Shown piece after piece: positions 34,825 to 46,502 of a stretch of DNA of 64,000 nt. The stretch is from Burkholderiales bacterium (GTDB lineage: Bacteria > Pseudomonadota > Gammaproteobacteria > Burkholderiales > Burkholderiaceae_C). The position numbers were made by a program, and so were the translations under genes. The DNA lies in the NCBI GenBank assembly GCA_021414305.1, contig JAIOOS010000015.1, positions 496,001 through 560,000 on the forward strand, given 5' to 3'. Below the pieces are notes generated by a model. That model was not told the origin of the DNA. It saw only the letters and a list, made by a program, of their open reading frames with translations, and ran no database searches. Numbering within the stretch: position 1 is the first letter of the stretch; the number at the start of each line of letters is the position of its first letter.

Positions 34825-35674
34825 ACTCGGTCTCGCCGGGCACGCGCGCGAAGCGCTGCGCCTCCCAGTCGGCCTCGGCCTCGAGGATGCGCTCGCGCCG
34901 GCTCGAGACGAAGTTCCAGGAGATGAAGCGGTGCCCGATCGGCTCGCCGCCGACCAGCGCGACGCGGCCGCCGCGCGGTGCGGCGAGCCTGGGCGTCGCG
35001 CCCGCCGGCACGACGGCCAGGGTGAACTCGTCGACCTTCTCGCCGTCGACCTCGAACGGGTGGTCGACGGCGTAGAGCGCGCGCTCGGAGGCGAGCGCCG
35101 GCAGCTCGACCGTGCTGCCGCTGGCGACGTCGAAATCGAACACCAGCGCCAGCGTCGGCGAGCGCGTGGCGATCGGCGAGCTGGCGCCGAACGCCGTGCC
35201 GACGACGACATGGACCGTGGCGCCATCGAGCGGCACCCGCGGGATGCTGTCGGCCTCTGCGTGCTGGAACGACGGCGTCGATTCCTCGTCGGCCTCGGGC
35301 AGCCCGACCCAGAGCTGCAGGCCATGGCTGCGGTAGGGGGCGGCCTGCATGTCCTTCGGCCGGCGCTCGGAGTGGACGATGCCGCGCCCGGCCGACATCC
35401 AGTTGACCGCGCCCGGCTCGATGCGCTGCACGACGCCGGTCGAGTCGCGATGCATCATCGCCCCGTCGAAAAGGTAGGTCACGGTCGCCAGGCCGATGTG
35501 CGGATGCGGACGCACGTCGAAGTTCGCGTCGGGCGTCACCTCGATCGGGCCGAAGTGATCGAAGAAGACGAACGGACCGACCGAGCGCCGCTCGGCCGCG
35601 GGCAGCAGGCGCCGCACCATGAAGCCGCCGCCGAGGTCCTTGGTGTGCGGCGCGAGGAGTTGCAGGGTCGTCAT
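34796..35674 (-). CDS. Pirin family protein
   Basis: A 292-residue bicupin. The N-terminal cupin has the metal-binding HPHIGLATVTYLFDG block with further ligands in SAGRGIVHSERRP, and the C-terminal domain is the pirin_C region (DEFTLAVVPAGATPRLAAP). Bacterial pirins include quercetin dioxygenases; the actual substrate is unknown. The start overlaps the stop of the tag gene in an ATGA arrangement, so these two are co-translated. Confidence 0.93.
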   Translation of the reverse strand: MTTLQLLAPHTKDLGGGFMVRRLLPAAERRSVGPFVFFDHFGPIEVTPDANFDVRPHPHIGLATVTYLFDGAMMHRDSTGVVQRIEPGAVNWMSAGRGIVHSERRPKDMQAAPYRSHGLQLWVGLPEADEESTPSFQHAEADSIPRVPLDGATVHVVVGTAFGASSPIATRSPTLALVFDFDVASGSTVELPALASERALYAVDHPFEVDGEKVDEFTLAVVPAGATPRLAAPRGGRVALVGGEPIGHRFISWNFVSSRRERILEAEADWEAQRFARVPGETEFIPLPSRRP

Positions 35675-36330
35675 GTCTTCTCCGGGGACGAGGGAGCGAG
35701 GCCGACGGGTCGCGGCCGCGGCGCCGCGAGCGCGAGCGAGCGCACGTGGCAGCCTTCGAGATGATCGTTGACCAGGCCCATGGCCTGCATGAAGGCGTAG
35801 ACCGTGGTCGGGCCGACGAAGCTCCAGCCGCGCTTCTTCAGGTCCTTCGACATCGCCGTCGATTCGGGCGAGCTGCCGAGCTTCTTCAAGGCGGCGAGCG
35901 TCATCCGCTTCGGCCGCGAGCGCGGGGCCGGCTCGAACCGCCAGGCGTAGGCGGCGAGCGAGCCGAACTCGGCGCGCAGCTCGAGCACGCGGCGGGCGTT
36001 GTTGATCGTCGACTCGATCTTGCCGCGATGGCGCACGATGCCGGCATCGCCGAGCAGGCGGGTCACGTCGCGGGCGCCGAAGCGGGCCACCTTCTCGGCC
36101 TCGAAGGCGGCAAAGGCGCTGCGGAACGACTCGCGCTTGTTGAGGATGGTGAGCCAGCTGAGGCCCGCCTGGAAGCCCTCGAGGCAGAGCTTCTCGAACA
36201 GGCGCCGCTCGTCGTCGACCGGAAAGCCCCACTCGGTGTCGTGATAGTGCCGATAGGCCGGGCTGGCAGCGCACCAGAAGCAGCGCGCGAGCCCGTCTTC
36301 GGCGGCGAACAATCCCTTGGCGACGGTCAT
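35671..36330 (-). CDS. tag: DNA-3-methyladenine glycosylase I
   Basis: A 219-residue helix-hairpin-helix DNA glycosylase that removes 3-methyladenine from alkylated [23 protein letters not shown] is the N-terminal signature with the zinc-binding cysteine and histidine; the partner histidine and cysteine are in NDHLEGCHV near the C-terminus. The central [12 protein letters not shown] block is the usual HhH region. The ATG at 36330 is divergent from ychF (73 bases apart). Confidence 0.95.
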   Translation of the reverse strand: MTVAKGLFAAEDGLARCFWCAASPAYRHYHDTEWGFPVDDERRLFEKLCLEGFQAGLSWLTILNKRESFRSAFAAFEAEKVARFGARDVTRLLGDAGIVRHRGKIESTINNARRVLELRAEFGSLAAYAWRFEPAPRSRPKRMTLAALKKLGSSPESTAMSKDLKKRGWSFVGPTTVYAFMQAMGLVNDHLEGCHVRSLALAAPRPRPVGLAPSSPEKT

Positions 36331-36365
36331 GGCCCATTGTCGGCGAGCGGCTCTCCCTCGCCGAC

Positions 36366-36371
36366 TAAAAT
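36366..36371 (+). promoter_or_regulatory. Candidate -10 hexamer for ychF
   Basis: TAAAAT (five of six to consensus) lies 32 bases before the ychF ATG in the divergent tag/ychF spacer. The best TTGTCG-like -35 (36337-36342) is 23 bases away, too far for a normal promoter, so the call rests on the -10 match only. Confidence 0.3.
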
Positions 36372-36403
36372 CGCCGTTTCCCCTGCGTCGAGACCCCTCC
36401 TCC

Positions 36404-37498
36404 ATGAGCCTGAAATGCGGCATCGTGGGCCTGCCCAACGTCGGCAAGTCCACACTCTTCAATGCCCTCACCAAGGCCGGCATCGCGGCGGAGAACTATC
36501 CCTTCTGCACGATCGAGCCGAACGTCGGCGTGGTCGAGCTGCCCGACCCGCGCCTCGGCCAGCTCGCGGCGATCGTCAAGCCGGAGCGGATCGTGCCGGC
36601 GATCGTCGAGTTCGTCGACATCGCCGGGCTGGTGGCCGGTGCGTCGAAGGGCGAAGGCCTCGGCAACCAGTTCCTCGCCCACGTGCGCGAGACCGACGCG
36701 ATCGTCAACGTCGTCCGCTGCTTCGAGGACGAGAACGTGATCCATGTCGCCGGCAAGGTCGACCCGGTGTCCGACATCGAGGTGATCCAGACCGAGCTCT
36801 GCCTCGCCGACCTCGCCACCGTCGAGAAGACCCTGTCCCGCTCGATCAAGGCCGCCAAGTCGGGCAACGACAAGGAAGCCAAGCGCCTCGTCGACGTGCT
36901 CGAGAAGTGCACCGCCGCCCTCGACCAGGCCCGGCCGGTGCGCTCGGTCGCCTTCAGCAAGGAAGAGCTCGCGGTGATCAAGCCGCTCTGCCTCATCACC
37001 GCCAAGCCGGCGATGTTCGTCGCCAACGTCGCCGAGAACGGGTTCGAGAACAACCCGCACCTCGACCGCCTGCGCGACGTCGCCGCGAAGCAGCATGCGC
37101 CGGTGGTCGTGATCAGCGCCAAGACCGAGGCCGAGCTCGCCGACATGGACGACGAGGATCGGCAGATGTTCCTGGCCGAGATGGGCCAGACCGAATCGGG
37201 CCTGGCCCGGCTGATCCGCGCCGCCTTCGGCCTGCTCGGCCTGCAGACCTACTTCACGGCCGGCGTCAAGGAAGTGCGCGCCTGGACGATCCATGTCGGC
37301 GACACCGCTCCCCAGGCCGCGGGCGTGATCCATACCGACTTCGAGCGCGGCTTCATCCGCGCCCAGACCATCGCCTACGCCGACTTCATCGCCTTCAAGG
37401 GCGAGCACGGCGCCAAGGAAGCCGGAAAGATGCGGTCGGAGGGCAAGGAGTACGTCGTCAAGGACGGCGATGTGCTGAACTTCCTGTTCAACGTCTGA
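36404..37498 (+). CDS. ychF: Redox-regulated ATPase YchF (OLA1 homologue)
   Basis: A 364-residue Obg-family P-loop NTPase that prefers ATP. The Walker [15 protein letters not shown] is at residues 8-21, the switch II region is [20 protein letters not shown], and the specificity motif is the non-GTP form seen in YchF proteins. A TGS domain occupies the C-terminal 80 residues ([16 protein letters not shown] onward). It binds ribosomes and is linked to stress adaptation. A small terminator follows the gene. Confidence 0.97.
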   Translation: MSLKCGIVGLPNVGKSTLFNALTKAGIAAENYPFCTIEPNVGVVELPDPRLGQLAAIVKPERIVPAIVEFVDIAGLVAGASKGEGLGNQFLAHVRETDAIVNVVRCFEDENVIHVAGKVDPVSDIEVIQTELCLADLATVEKTLSRSIKAAKSGNDKEAKRLVDVLEKCTAALDQARPVRSVAFSKEELAVIKPLCLITAKPAMFVANVAENGFENNPHLDRLRDVAAKQHAPVVVISAKTEAELADMDDEDRQMFLAEMGQTESGLARLIRAAFGLLGLQTYFTAGVKEVRAWTIHVGDTAPQAAGVIHTDFERGFIRAQTIAYADFIAFKGEHGAKEAGKMRSEGKEYVVKDGDVLNFLFNV

Positions 37499-37502
37499 TC
37501 TC

Positions 37503-37522
37503 CGGCGCAATCGCGCCGTTTT
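37503..37522 (+). terminator. Rho-independent terminator after ychF
   Basis: CGGCGC (37503-37508) and GCGCCG (37513-37518) form a perfect six-pair stem with an AATC loop, followed immediately by TTTT. It lies five bases after the ychF stop codon. Confidence 0.6.
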
Positions 37523-37609
37523 GCGGCGCGGCCGGTTATCGTCGCCGTCGACACGGGCCCGCATGAGCCTGGCCCCGCCAGCCTCGACCCAGGCGCCGAC
37601 GACCGACCG

Positions 37610-40855
<3,246 letters not shown>

Positions 40856-40920
40856 GGTAATCCCCAGGCCCGGCTTTGCCGTGGTCATAGCGGGGGTTCA
40901 TCGCCGTGATTGGGCGCCTC

Positions 40921-40947
40921 TTAGCACTCTCATCCCCCGAGTGCTAA
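40921..40947 (+). promoter_or_regulatory. CIRCE operator (HrcA-binding site) upstream of rpoH
   Basis: TTAGCACTC (40921-40929), a nine-base spacer, and GAGTGCTAA (40939-40947) match the CIRCE consensus in every arm position. HrcA, the heat-inducible repressor, binds this element. It lies 28 bases before the rpoH start, so rpoH here is predicted to be under HrcA control, as has been proposed for betaproteobacteria. Confidence 0.95.
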
Positions 40948-40950
40948 TAT
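40921..40950 (+). promoter_or_regulatory. Candidate sigma-70 promoter overlapping CIRCE
   Basis: TTAGCA (40921-40926) and TAATAT (40945-40950) could be -35 and -10 boxes with an 18-base spacer, each matching four of six consensus bases. This would place the CIRCE arms on top of the promoter, so bound HrcA would block RNA polymerase. Another promoter further upstream is not excluded. Confidence 0.4.
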
Positions 40951-40974
40951 TTGCGGAACCGAAGAAGCCAGAGG

Positions 40975-41916
40975 ATGTCTGATACCCCTATGACCCACTC
41001 CCCTGCTACCGCACTGGCCGTCCGCGATCCGTGGGCGCTCGTTCCGTCCCTGGGCAACCTGGACGCGTACATCACTGCCGTCAACCGGGTCCCCCTGCTC
41101 ACGCAGGAGGAAGAAACCGCCTTCGGCAAGCGCCTTCGCGAGAGCGGCGACCTGCAGGCCGCCGGAAGCCTGGTCGTCTCCCACCTGCGCCTGGTCGTCT
41201 CGATCTCGCGCAAGTACCTGGGCTACGGCCTGCCGCACGGCGACCTGATCCAGGAAGGCAACGTCGGACTGATGAAGGCGGTGAAGCGCTTCGATCCCGA
41301 CCAGGGCGTTCGCCTGGTCAGCTACGCCATGCACTGGATCAAGGCCGAGATCCACGAGTACATCCTGAAGAACTGGCGCATGGTCAAGGTGGCGACGACC
41401 AAGGCGCAGAGGAAGCTCTTCTTCAACCTGCGCTCCATGAAGCAGAACATGAAGGACGACGCGGCCGCCGAGGACACGCACCGCTCGACCCTGACCCAGG
41501 GCGAGGTCGATTCGCTGGCCAAGACGCTCAACGTCAAGCGCGAGGAAGTGCTCGAGATGGAAACCCGCCTCTCGGGCGGCGACGTCGCGCTCGAGCCGCA
41601 GACCAACGACGACGGCGAGGAAAGCTACGCGCCGATCGCCTACCTGGCCGACGACAGCCACGAGCCGACCCGGGTGCTCGAGGCGAAGAACCGCGACTGG
41701 CTGGCCGGCGACGGCATCGCCCTGGCGCTCGACGCGCTCGACCCGCGCAGCCGGCGGATCGTCGAGGAGCGCTGGCTCAAGGTCAACGACGACAACTCGG
41801 GCGGCATGACGCTGCACGATCTGGCGGGCGAGTACGGCGTCAGCGCCGAGCGGATCCGGCAGATCGAAGTGGCCGCCATGAAGAAGATGCGAAAGGCGCT
41901 CGCCCCCGCCGCGTAG
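40975..41916 (+). CDS. rpoH: RNA polymerase heat-shock sigma factor RpoH (sigma-32)
   Basis: A 313-residue sigma-70-family factor. Region 2 reads VVSHLRLVVSISRKYLGYGLPHGDLIQEGNVGLMKAVKRF in pieces, with the promoter-melting segment after it. The RpoH box AQRKLFFNLR, which distinguishes RpoH from other sigma factors, is at about residues 143-152. Region 4 with its helix-turn-helix is at the C-terminus (TLHDLAGEYGVSAERIRQIE). The ATG at 40975, with GAAGAAG eight bases upstream, is preferred over an in-frame start at 40951. The gene is a single unit framed by a CIRCE element and a terminator. Confidence 0.97.
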   Translation: MSDTPMTHSPATALAVRDPWALVPSLGNLDAYITAVNRVPLLTQEEETAFGKRLRESGDLQAAGSLVVSHLRLVVSISRKYLGYGLPHGDLIQEGNVGLMKAVKRFDPDQGVRLVSYAMHWIKAEIHEYILKNWRMVKVATTKAQRKLFFNLRSMKQNMKDDAAAEDTHRSTLTQGEVDSLAKTLNVKREEVLEMETRLSGGDVALEPQTNDDGEESYAPIAYLADDSHEPTRVLEAKNRDWLAGDGIALALDALDPRSRRIVEERWLKVNDDNSGGMTLHDLAGEYGVSAERIRQIEVAAMKKMRKALAPAA

Positions 41917-41930
41917 CGGCCAACCCGACA

Positions 41931-41955
41931 ACGGCCCCGCAAGGGGCCGTTTCAT
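41931..41955 (+). terminator. Rho-independent terminator after rpoH
   Basis: ACGGCCCC (41931-41938) and GGGGCCGT (41943-41950) form a perfect eight-pair stem with a GCAA tetraloop followed by TTCATTTC. It ends the rpoH transcript just before the convergent Sco gene. Confidence 0.85.
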
Positions 41956-41970
41956 TTCAGCGAACGCCTT

Positions 41971-42579
41971 CTATCCCGCTGCGACCAGCTGCTTCAGATC
42001 GGCGGCGAACTTCTTCGAGTCGCCGCCGTAGGGCACGTAGAGGCGCACCCGGCCGGCCGGGTCGAACACGAACGAGGCGGCGCTGTGATCCATGGTGTAG
42101 CTGCGGCCGTTGCGGCCGGGCACCTTGGCGTAGAACACCTTGAACTCCTTGGCCGCGGCGGCCGTCTGCTCGGGCGTGCCGCGCAACGCGGTGAAGCCGG
42201 GGCCGAAGTTGCCGACGTAGGCCTTCAGGATCTCCGGCGTGTCTCGCTCCGGATCGATCGTGACGAACACGCTCTCCACCTTGGCGCCCTCGGCGCCCAG
42301 CGACGTCCTGATCGTCGCCAGCTCGGCCATCGTCGTCGGGCAGACGTCGGGGCACTGGGTGTAGCCGAAGAACACGACCACGACCTTGCCCTTCCAGTCG
42401 GCGAGCGTGCGCGGCCGGCCTTCGACGTCGGGCAGCTCGAGCTTGCGGGCGAACTCGGCGCCGGTGATGTCGGTCGAGAAGAAGGTCGGCGCCTTTGAAA
42501 ACAGGCCCGGGCGGTCGCAGCCCGCGAGCGCCAGGGCCGAGAGAGAGCCGGCGAGGAAGCCGCGGCGGGAAGAGCTCAT
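41971..42579 (-). CDS. SCO1/SenC-family lipoprotein, copper delivery to cytochrome oxidase
   Basis: A 202-residue thioredoxin-fold copper chaperone. The N-terminus [18 protein letters not shown] carries a lipobox cysteine. The copper ligands are CPDVC in [16 protein letters not shown] and the histidine in [13 protein letters not shown]. It should deliver copper to the CuA site of CoxB. The ATG at 42579 overlaps the stop of ctaB. It is the last gene of the cox block and ends against the rpoH terminator. Confidence 0.95.
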   Translation of the reverse strand: MSSSRRGFLAGSLSALALAGCDRPGLFSKAPTFFSTDITGAEFARKLELPDVEGRPRTLADWKGKVVVVFFGYTQCPDVCPTTMAELATIRTSLGAEGAKVESVFVTIDPERDTPEILKAYVGNFGPGFTALRGTPEQTAAAAKEFKVFYAKVPGRNGRSYTMDHSAASFVFDPAGRVRLYVPYGGDSKKFAADLKQLVAAG

Positions 42580-43532
42580 GCGATCAGCGGACCCAGGTAG
42601 TGATCGAGCAGCAGCGCCGCGAACAGCAGCGACAGGTGGACGATGGAGAAGCGGAAGGTGCGGCGCGCGAGCGCGTCGGAGTAGCCGCGCCAGAGGCGCC
42701 AGGCATAGCCGCAGAACATGACGCCGAGCACGATCGCCGCCGCCAGGTAGATCGGGCCGCTCATGCCGGATATGAAAGGCAGCAGCGTCGCCGCGAACAG
42801 CACCAGCGTGTAGAGGAAGACGTGCAGCCGGGTGAACTCGAAGCCGTGCGTCACCGGCAGCATCGGCAGGCCCGAGCGCCGGTAGTCCTCGGCGCGATAG
42901 AGCGCGAGCGCCCAGAAGTGCGGCGGCGTCCAGAGGAAGATGATCAGGCAGAGGATCAGCGCCTCCGGCCCGACTTCGCCGCGGATCGCGGCCCAGCCGA
43001 GCACCGGCGGCATCGCGCCCGAAGCGCCGCCGATGACGATGTTCTGCGGCGTCATCGGCTTGAGCACGACGGTGTAGACGACCGCATAGCCGATGAAGGT
43101 GGCGAAGGTCAGCCACATCGTCAGCGGATTGACAGCGAACCAGAGCAAGGCACTGCCGGCGGCGCAGAGGATGGCGGAGAACACCAGCGCCTGGCCGGGC
43201 GTGAGCTGGCCGTTGGCGGTGGGTCGCCATGCGGTGCGGGCCATGCGCGAATCGATGCGTTGCTCGACCAGGCAGTTGAACGCCGCCGCCGCCGCCGCGA
43301 CCAGCCAGATGCCGGCGACCGCGGGCAGGACGAGGCGCCACTCGGGCCACGACGGCGTCGCCAGCAGCATGCCGATCGCGGCGCAGAAGACGATGAGCTG
43401 CACCACCCGCGGCTTGGTCAGCGCGTAGTACTGGCGCACGCGCGACGGCAGCGACGTGCTCGGCGCCGGCGAGGCGGGGCCGGGCACGGCTGCCGGCGGC
43501 GGCAGCGGACTCAGGGCGCGAGGGGCGGTCAT
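42576..43532 (-). CDS. ctaB: Protoheme IX farnesyltransferase (heme O synthase)
   Basis: A 318-residue UbiA-family prenyltransferase with about nine membrane segments. It farnesylates heme B to heme [17 protein letters not shown] is the N-terminal signature; [19 protein letters not shown] carries the aspartate-rich motif (NxxxxxxIDxxMxRT), and [11 protein letters not shown] the second acidic motif region. The N-terminal 30 residues are proline/alanine-rich and probably disordered. It is the partner of ctaA upstream in the same operon. Confidence 0.96.
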   Translation of the reverse strand: MTAPRALSPLPPPAAVPGPASPAPSTSLPSRVRQYYALTKPRVVQLIVFCAAIGMLLATPSWPEWRLVLPAVAGIWLVAAAAAAFNCLVEQRIDSRMARTAWRPTANGQLTPGQALVFSAILCAAGSALLWFAVNPLTMWLTFATFIGYAVVYTVVLKPMTPQNIVIGGASGAMPPVLGWAAIRGEVGPEALILCLIIFLWTPPHFWALALYRAEDYRRSGLPMLPVTHGFEFTRLHVFLYTLVLFAATLLPFISGMSGPIYLAAAIVLGVMFCGYAWRLWRGYSDALARRTFRFSIVHLSLLFAALLLDHYLGPLIA

Positions 43533-43586
43533 GGGGGCGCGACGAACGCGATCGGGAACGGGGCGAGACTCGCCCGGACTTCCATT

Positions 43587-44738
43587 CTACGAAGCCAGGC
43601 GTCGGCCGACGCCTGGCCAGGCCTTCGCGGCCACCGCCTGCGAGCGCCCTGCGCGGACGATCAGGATGGTGAAAACGACGACCAGCGCCGCGGCGCCGGC
43701 CGTGTGCGCGACCGCGGCGACCAGCGGCCAGCCGAGCAGCACGTTGCCCAGCCCGCTCGCCGTCTGCCAGGCGGCGATGCCGGCGAGCGCGATTCCCCAA
43801 GGCCGGGCCGCCCGGTCGCCGCCGGCGGCGAGGCGCCAGGCCAGGAGCACCAGCGAGGGCAGGACGACGAACGCGCCCAGGCGATGCACCATGTGGATCG
43901 CGGTCAGCCCGGCGAACGGCAGCAGGCCGCCGTCGCCGTCGCCGCCGAGCTGCCGACGCAGCTCGAAGGCGCCGTCGAAGCGCATCTCCGGCCACCAGGC
44001 GCCTTGGCAGGTGGGGAACTCGCTGCAGGCGAGCACCGCATAGTTGGTGCTGACCCAGCCGCCGAGAGCGATCTGCAGCACCGCCAGTCCCGCGACGAAG
44101 GCGATGCCGCGGCGCAAGCCGGGCGAAAGCGCCAGCGTGCGCGGTTCGTACAGCTCCGCCTGGATCGCGAGCAGCGCCAGCAGGCCGAGGCCGCCGAGCA
44201 GGTGCAGGGTGACGATCGCCGGGTACAGCTTCATCGTCACGGTGAGGGCGCCGAACGCGCCCTGGGCGAGGATCCAGACCAGGGTTGCCAGGGCCCAGGC
44301 GGGCGAGGCGGCGACGCGTCGCCGCCTCGCCTCGAAGATCGCCAGCACCGCCAGGGCGATCACGAGCACGCCGATCGCCGCCGCCGAATAGCGGTGCGCC
44401 ATCTCGATCCAGGCCTTGCCGTGCGTCACCGGTCCGGTCGGAACCGCGGCCTGGGCGGCCGCGATGTGCGCGCTCGCCCCGAGCGGGCTCGCGTGACCGT
44501 AGCAGCCGGGCCAGTCGGGGCAGCCCAGGCCGGAGTCGCTGAGGCGGGTAAAGGCGCCGAGCAGGACGAGGTCGAACGAGAGGAAGAGCGTCAGCAGCGC
44601 CAGGGCGCGCAGGCGCGGACCCGGCGCCGCATGGCGGCGCTGCGTCCAGAACCAGGCGAGCGGACCGAGCGCGAGCGCCAGGCCGAGGGCGGCGACGCCG
44701 AGGAGCGGCGCCAGGTCGTAACCCGTGGCCGCGCTCAT
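43587..44738 (-). CDS. ctaA: Heme A synthase (COX15/CtaA)
   Basis: A 383-residue membrane protein with eight hydrophobic segments. It oxidises heme O to heme A for the aa3 oxidase. FTRLSDSGLGCPDWPGCYGH carries the conserved loop with a cysteine pair, EMAHRYSAA and IHMVHRLGAF the heme-ligand histidines in the two symmetric halves. The ATG at 44738 overlaps the stop of the Sco-like gene by four bases. A 54-base gap separates it from ctaB. Confidence 0.95.
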   Translation of the reverse strand: MSAATGYDLAPLLGVAALGLALALGPLAWFWTQRRHAAPGPRLRALALLTLFLSFDLVLLGAFTRLSDSGLGCPDWPGCYGHASPLGASAHIAAAQAAVPTGPVTHGKAWIEMAHRYSAAAIGVLVIALAVLAIFEARRRRVAASPAWALATLVWILAQGAFGALTVTMKLYPAIVTLHLLGGLGLLALLAIQAELYEPRTLALSPGLRRGIAFVAGLAVLQIALGGWVSTNYAVLACSEFPTCQGAWWPEMRFDGAFELRRQLGGDGDGGLLPFAGLTAIHMVHRLGAFVVLPSLVLLAWRLAAGGDRAARPWGIALAGIAAWQTASGLGNVLLGWPLVAAVAHTAGAAALVVVFTILIVRAGRSQAVAAKAWPGVGRRLAS

Positions 44739-45478
44739 CGACCCGCCCGGTCCCAGCCGGCCGAGGCGCGCAGCAGCTTGTCGACGTCGCGCTTGAGCCT
44801 GGCCGGATCGGCGTCGGCAGGCACACGCATCATCCAGTCGCCGCGCGGATCGACCAGGTAGAGATGCGCCTCCAGCGCCTGCCCCGCCGCCGGCTCCAGC
44901 CACGCCGCGAGCGCGGCCCGATCGGTGCGCAGCACGGTCGCCGGCGCGACCGCGGCGGCGCTGCCGGAGGATGCGCCGATCGCCGCCAGCGTCGCGCCGC
45001 GCGGCGCGACGGCGTCGTCGATCAGCCAGAGCTTGTCGACCCGGTCCTTCTCCTTGCCCAGCGCTTCGTGCAGTTGCCGCTGCAGCCAGAGATGGCGCTC
45101 GCAGACCGCGTCGCAGGCGCCGCCGGCGACGACGACGAGCAGCCACTGGCCCTGCAAGCCGGCCGGCGCGACCGGCCTGCCGTCGAGGCCGGCGAGCGGA
45201 AGACGCGCCGGGATCGGCCGCGGCGGCGCGATCAGCGCGCTGTAGTTGGTGCGACCCTCGGGCCGGGCGATGCCGAAGTACGCGAGGTACGAGGCGATCA
45301 CCGGCGCGGCGCAGACCAGCAGCACCGCGAACATCTGCCGGCGGCCGCGACGCGTGCGCTCGGAAGCGCTGCCGGCCGCCTGCGGCGAGGGCAGCGAGTG
45401 GACGGCGAAGCTCAGCAGCTCCGGCGCATCAGGCGAGGCGGCGGCGTTGGCGGGGGCGGACGATTCGGAACCAGACAT
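44735..45478 (-). CDS. Membrane-anchored Sco-like thioredoxin-fold protein
   Basis: A 247-residue protein of no established name. A membrane helix lies at about residues 47-70 (MFAVLLVCAAPVIASYLAYF). The periplasmic part has a Sco-like arrangement: a CxxxC pair in GGACDAVCERHLW and, near the C-terminus, a histidine before a beta strand in EAHLYLVDPRGDWMMRV, which aligns with the third copper ligand in Sco proteins. Its place between SURF1 and ctaA supports a role in cytochrome oxidase assembly. It overlaps the SURF1 gene by 50 bases. Copper binding is inferred, not shown. Confidence 0.7.
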   Translation of the reverse strand: MSGSESSAPANAAASPDAPELLSFAVHSLPSPQAAGSASERTRRGRRQMFAVLLVCAAPVIASYLAYFGIARPEGRTNYSALIAPPRPIPARLPLAGLDGRPVAPAGLQGQWLLVVVAGGACDAVCERHLWLQRQLHEALGKEKDRVDKLWLIDDAVAPRGATLAAIGASSGSAAAVAPATVLRTDRAALAAWLEPAAGQALEAHLYLVDPRGDWMMRVPADADPARLKRDVDKLLRASAGWDRAGR

Positions 45479-46202
45479 AGAGGAAGGCGATCGCCGTGCC
45501 GATGGCGAACCACTGGAAGGCGTAGCCGTAGTGCTTCTGCACGTCGGTGGCGGGCGGCGGCCAGTGCCGCTCGAGGCCGTCGTGGGAATTCGCGCTCGTC
45601 GCGCTTTCGATCACCGCCAGCGGCAGCAAATCGAGCCCGGTCTCGCGGGCGAACGATGCGAACTCGACATTTTGCCGGATCGGCCCGCTCGCCGCGGAAT
45701 CCAGCTCGTAGAGCCGCGACGTCGTCGCCGCCACCCGGCCTTCGAGCTCGACTCGCCCGGGCGGGGTGGAAACCGGCGGAAGCACCGCGCGTTGGTCGAA
45801 GTGGCGCGGCACCCAGCCGCGCTGCACCAGCACCACCTCGCGCCCGCCCGCGAGGCGCAGGGGCGTGACGACGAAGAAGCCGACCTTGCCGTCCATCTGC
45901 CGGTTGTCGAGGAAGACGGTGCGATCCGCCTCCCAGGTGCCGGCGAGGCGGACCCGGCGCGAGGTCTGCGCCGGCACCACGCCGGCATCGCGCGCCAGGT
46001 CGGAGGCGACCAGCGGCGGCTCGCCACCGCGGGCTTCCAGGGCCGTCTGCAGCGCGATCTTCTGCGCCGCCCGGTCGAGCTGCCAGAACCCGAGACGCAG
46101 CGCGAGCGCTACGCAGGCGAGCGCCGCCAGCAGCACCACCGCCTGGCGCCAGCGCGTCTCGGCGGGCGGCGCGCCCGGCGGTGGCGTTGCGGGCCCGCTC
46201 AC
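45429..46202 (-). CDS. SURF1-family cytochrome c oxidase assembly protein
   Basis: A 257-residue protein with membrane helices at both ends (about residues 20-42 and 230-250) and a periplasmic domain between them. FWQLDRAAQKIALQ is the N-terminal block and PLRLAGGREVVLVQRGWVP and KHYGYAFQWFAIGTAIAFLY are the diagnostic SURF1 segments. Bacterial SURF1 proteins help insert heme A into subunit I. It overlaps the following Sco-like gene by 50 bases, an unusually long overlap in this block. Confidence 0.94.
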   Translation of the reverse strand: MSGPATPPPGAPPAETRWRQAVVLLAALACVALALRLGFWQLDRAAQKIALQTALEARGGEPPLVASDLARDAGVVPAQTSRRVRLAGTWEADRTVFLDNRQMDGKVGFFVVTPLRLAGGREVVLVQRGWVPRHFDQRAVLPPVSTPPGRVELEGRVAATTSRLYELDSAASGPIRQNVEFASFARETGLDLLPLAVIESATSANSHDGLERHWPPPATDVQKHYGYAFQWFAIGTAIAFLYVWFRIVRPRQRRRLA

Positions 46203-46264
46203 GAAGCGCTCACGCGGCGTCGGGCGGCGACGCGAGCGCGAGCCGAGGCCGATAATCGATCGTC

Positions 46265-46483
46265 ATGAGCTTGCTGATCGCCTTCGCCTTCGTCGTCATC
46301 CTCGGCGCCCTCGTCCTCGCCGGCGTCTTCATGATCCGCGGCGGCGACGGCGAGTCGAAGAGCGGCCGGATGATGCGCGCGCTCAGCGTTCGGATCGGCG
46401 TCTCGGTGGCCCTCTTCGTATGCATCCTCGTCGCCTGGCGACTCGGCTGGATCCACCCGAGCGGCATTCCGCTCGGGCGCTGA
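46265..46483 (+). CDS. DUF2909 small twin-transmembrane protein
   Basis: A 72-residue protein with two membrane helices (SLLIAFAFVVILGALVLAG and VRIGVSVALFVCILVAW) around a polar loop GGDGESKSGRMMRALS. It matches the DUF2909 family, often found in cytochrome oxidase loci of betaproteobacteria. It is on the opposite strand to every neighbouring cox gene and starts 62 bases from the SURF1 start. Function unknown. Confidence 0.8.
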   Translation: MSLLIAFAFVVILGALVLAGVFMIRGGDGESKSGRMMRALSVRIGVSVALFVCILVAWRLGWIHPSGIPLGR

Positions 46484-46502
46484 CGCGGCGCCGGCCGCGC
46501 GC

